In this document: positions 6,349 to 7,198 of the stretch, one piece after another
Layout: each line of letters opens with the position of its first letter
Numbering within the stretch: position 1 is the first letter of the stretch
Origin: an uncultured Veillonella sp.
GTDB lineage: Bacteria > Bacillota > Negativicutes > Veillonellales > Veillonellaceae
DNA: 7,198 nt
Assembly (NCBI GenBank): GCA_900550175.1
Contig: URQX01000083.1
Span: 1 to 7,198, forward strand
Direction: 5' to 3'
Program-made: the position numbers and the translations under genes
The notes under the pieces: model-generated
Databases searched by the model: none
What the model was told of the DNA's origin: nothing
What the model saw: only the letters and a program-made list of their open reading frames with translations

Positions 6349-7198
6349 GAACTTTTACAATTGAACCATTACATGCGCCATCCATGGAGGCATGCCGGTT
6401 ACGTATCGATAATTTAACAAAACCTATTTATAGCCTTGCTACATTAGAGTTAATAGCTGAGCGCTTTGCGGGCATTTTGGCAGATGCTCAACCAAATCAT
6501 TTGCGATATGGCGTACTTGTGGTGGCGGCGGATCACTTGATAGATGGTCCTCAAAATAGTCAGCATGGTAGTGAAAGCTATGCAGCGATTAAGCGTTTCA
6601 ATGATGGTAGAACGGCTACACAAGGTGCGGCATCTAAGTTACAAGCGCCTGTGCATGTAGTAAATATCGGCCTTGAACAAGATACAGTAGGTTTGACGAA
6701 TATTGACCAAAAGGTTATCCGTAAGGGTTCCCACTTCTTTGGTGTAGAACCTGTTATTTCTCGTGATGAATTAGAAGAAGCCCTTGAACTAGGCTTTTCC
6801 TATGCTGACAAATTACATCACGATGGATTGCAAGTAATTGCTATTGGTAATATCGGTGAACGAGCTTTCTTGGATTCTCTCGTAACGACAGCAACTATTA
6901 CAGGCTGTGCTTATGATGATATTCTCGTTCATACCGAATGTGGTCCTACCATAGAGCAACGGGCTGCACATATCCATTCCTTTGTAGATCGTTTCAATAT
7001 TGCAGTTGATGATTGGTCTGTTTTGAGTGAAAGCGAGCGCCGTGATGCGGTATTGCATTTGCTTCATGTCGCAGGTGGTTTAGATATTGCATTCTTAACT
7101 GGATTTATTTTAGGTGCTGCTAGTCATCGTATGGCGGTAGTATTTGATAATGCTGTAACAGGTGCAGCTGTATTGGCTGGCGGTTCTTTACCTTTACC
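6345..7198 (+). CDS. Second CobT-family protein, ArsB-like, incomplete at window end
   Basis: The frame is open from ATG 6345 to the window edge (284 complete codons), so the C-terminus is missing. The protein is CobT-like throughout but diverged. VLVVAADHLIDGPQ (57-70) replaces the ADHGVADMGVSAYP segment, AIGNIGERAFLDS (166-178) replaces the GEMGISNTTAS segment, and VAGGLDIAFLTGFILGAA (242-259) lines up with SVGGFEFSCIVGVILGAA of the upstream protein. The catalytic-region glutamate is replaced by Asn169, and the NTT that follows is lost. Whether the second glutamate motif survives cannot be seen, because the window ends before it. In Sporomusa ovata ArsAB, a pseudosymmetric heterodimer of two CobT homologues, only ArsA is active. 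This degenerate partner fits the ArsB role of structural and active-site support. A recent non-functional duplicate is less likely, because the frame is intact, a strong ribosome site is kept and the start is coupled to the upstream gene. Confidence 0.88.
   Translation, partial: MRTFTIEPLHAPSMEACRLRIDNLTKPIYSLATLELIAERFAGILADAQPNHLRYGVLVVAADHLIDGPQNSQHGSESYAAIKRFNDGRTATQGAASKLQAPVHVVNIGLEQDTVGLTNIDQKVIRKGSHFFGVEPVISRDELEEALELGFSYADKLHHDGLQVIAIGNIGERAFLDSLVTTATITGCAYDDILVHTECGPTIEQRAAHIHSFVDRFNIAVDDWSVLSESERRDAVLHLLHVAGGLDIAFLTGFILGAASHRMAVVFDNAVTGAAVLAGGSLPL

Noticed and set aside
6813..7067. Minus-strand open frame of 84 codons inside the second CobT gene
   Set aside because: It is antisense to a CobT-like frame that stays open to the window end.

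Overview
The window looks like the chromosome of a low-GC, Gram-negative-type Firmicute of the class Negativicutes, most likely Veillonella or a close relative. This rests on gene content and sequence style: strong GGAGG-type ribosome sites, AT-rich spacers, and above all a tandem pair of CobT-family genes resembling the arsAB pair described in Sporomusa ovata. The genus is an inference, since no rRNA or other marker is present. All six genes lie on the + strand, and the last runs off the end of the window.

Bases 1-2712 hold a tightly coupled pair: a 616-residue membrane protein I cannot assign to a named family, then a LemA-family protein whose start overlaps the first gene's stop by 8 bases. 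Both have a hairpin of two membrane helices and large soluble parts. They probably form a membrane-bound partnership of unknown function. Bases 2713-2784 hold a tandem duplication of about 34 bases. Its second copy carries the ribosome site and start codon of a MATE-family multidrug/cation antiporter (2785-4131). A strong hairpin with a U-rich tail at about 4177-4216 ends that unit and sits directly before tyrA.

Bases 4233-5120 encode a stand-alone prephenate dehydrogenase (tyrA, tyrosine synthesis). A 190-base spacer with hairpins and a good -10 box leads to two CobT homologues. The first (5311-6348) keeps the catalytic glutamates of nicotinate-nucleotide:base phosphoribosyltransferases. The second (6345 to beyond 7198) overlaps it by ATGA and has lost the glutamate motif in the part that can be read. 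One complete and one degenerate CobT subunit, translationally coupled, match the ArsAB heterodimer that activates phenol or p-cresol as the lower ligand of phenolyl cobamides. The second half of the window is therefore best read as aromatic amino acid synthesis next to lower-ligand activation for a vitamin B12-type cofactor. The first half is a cell-envelope region with an unexplained LemA partner system.
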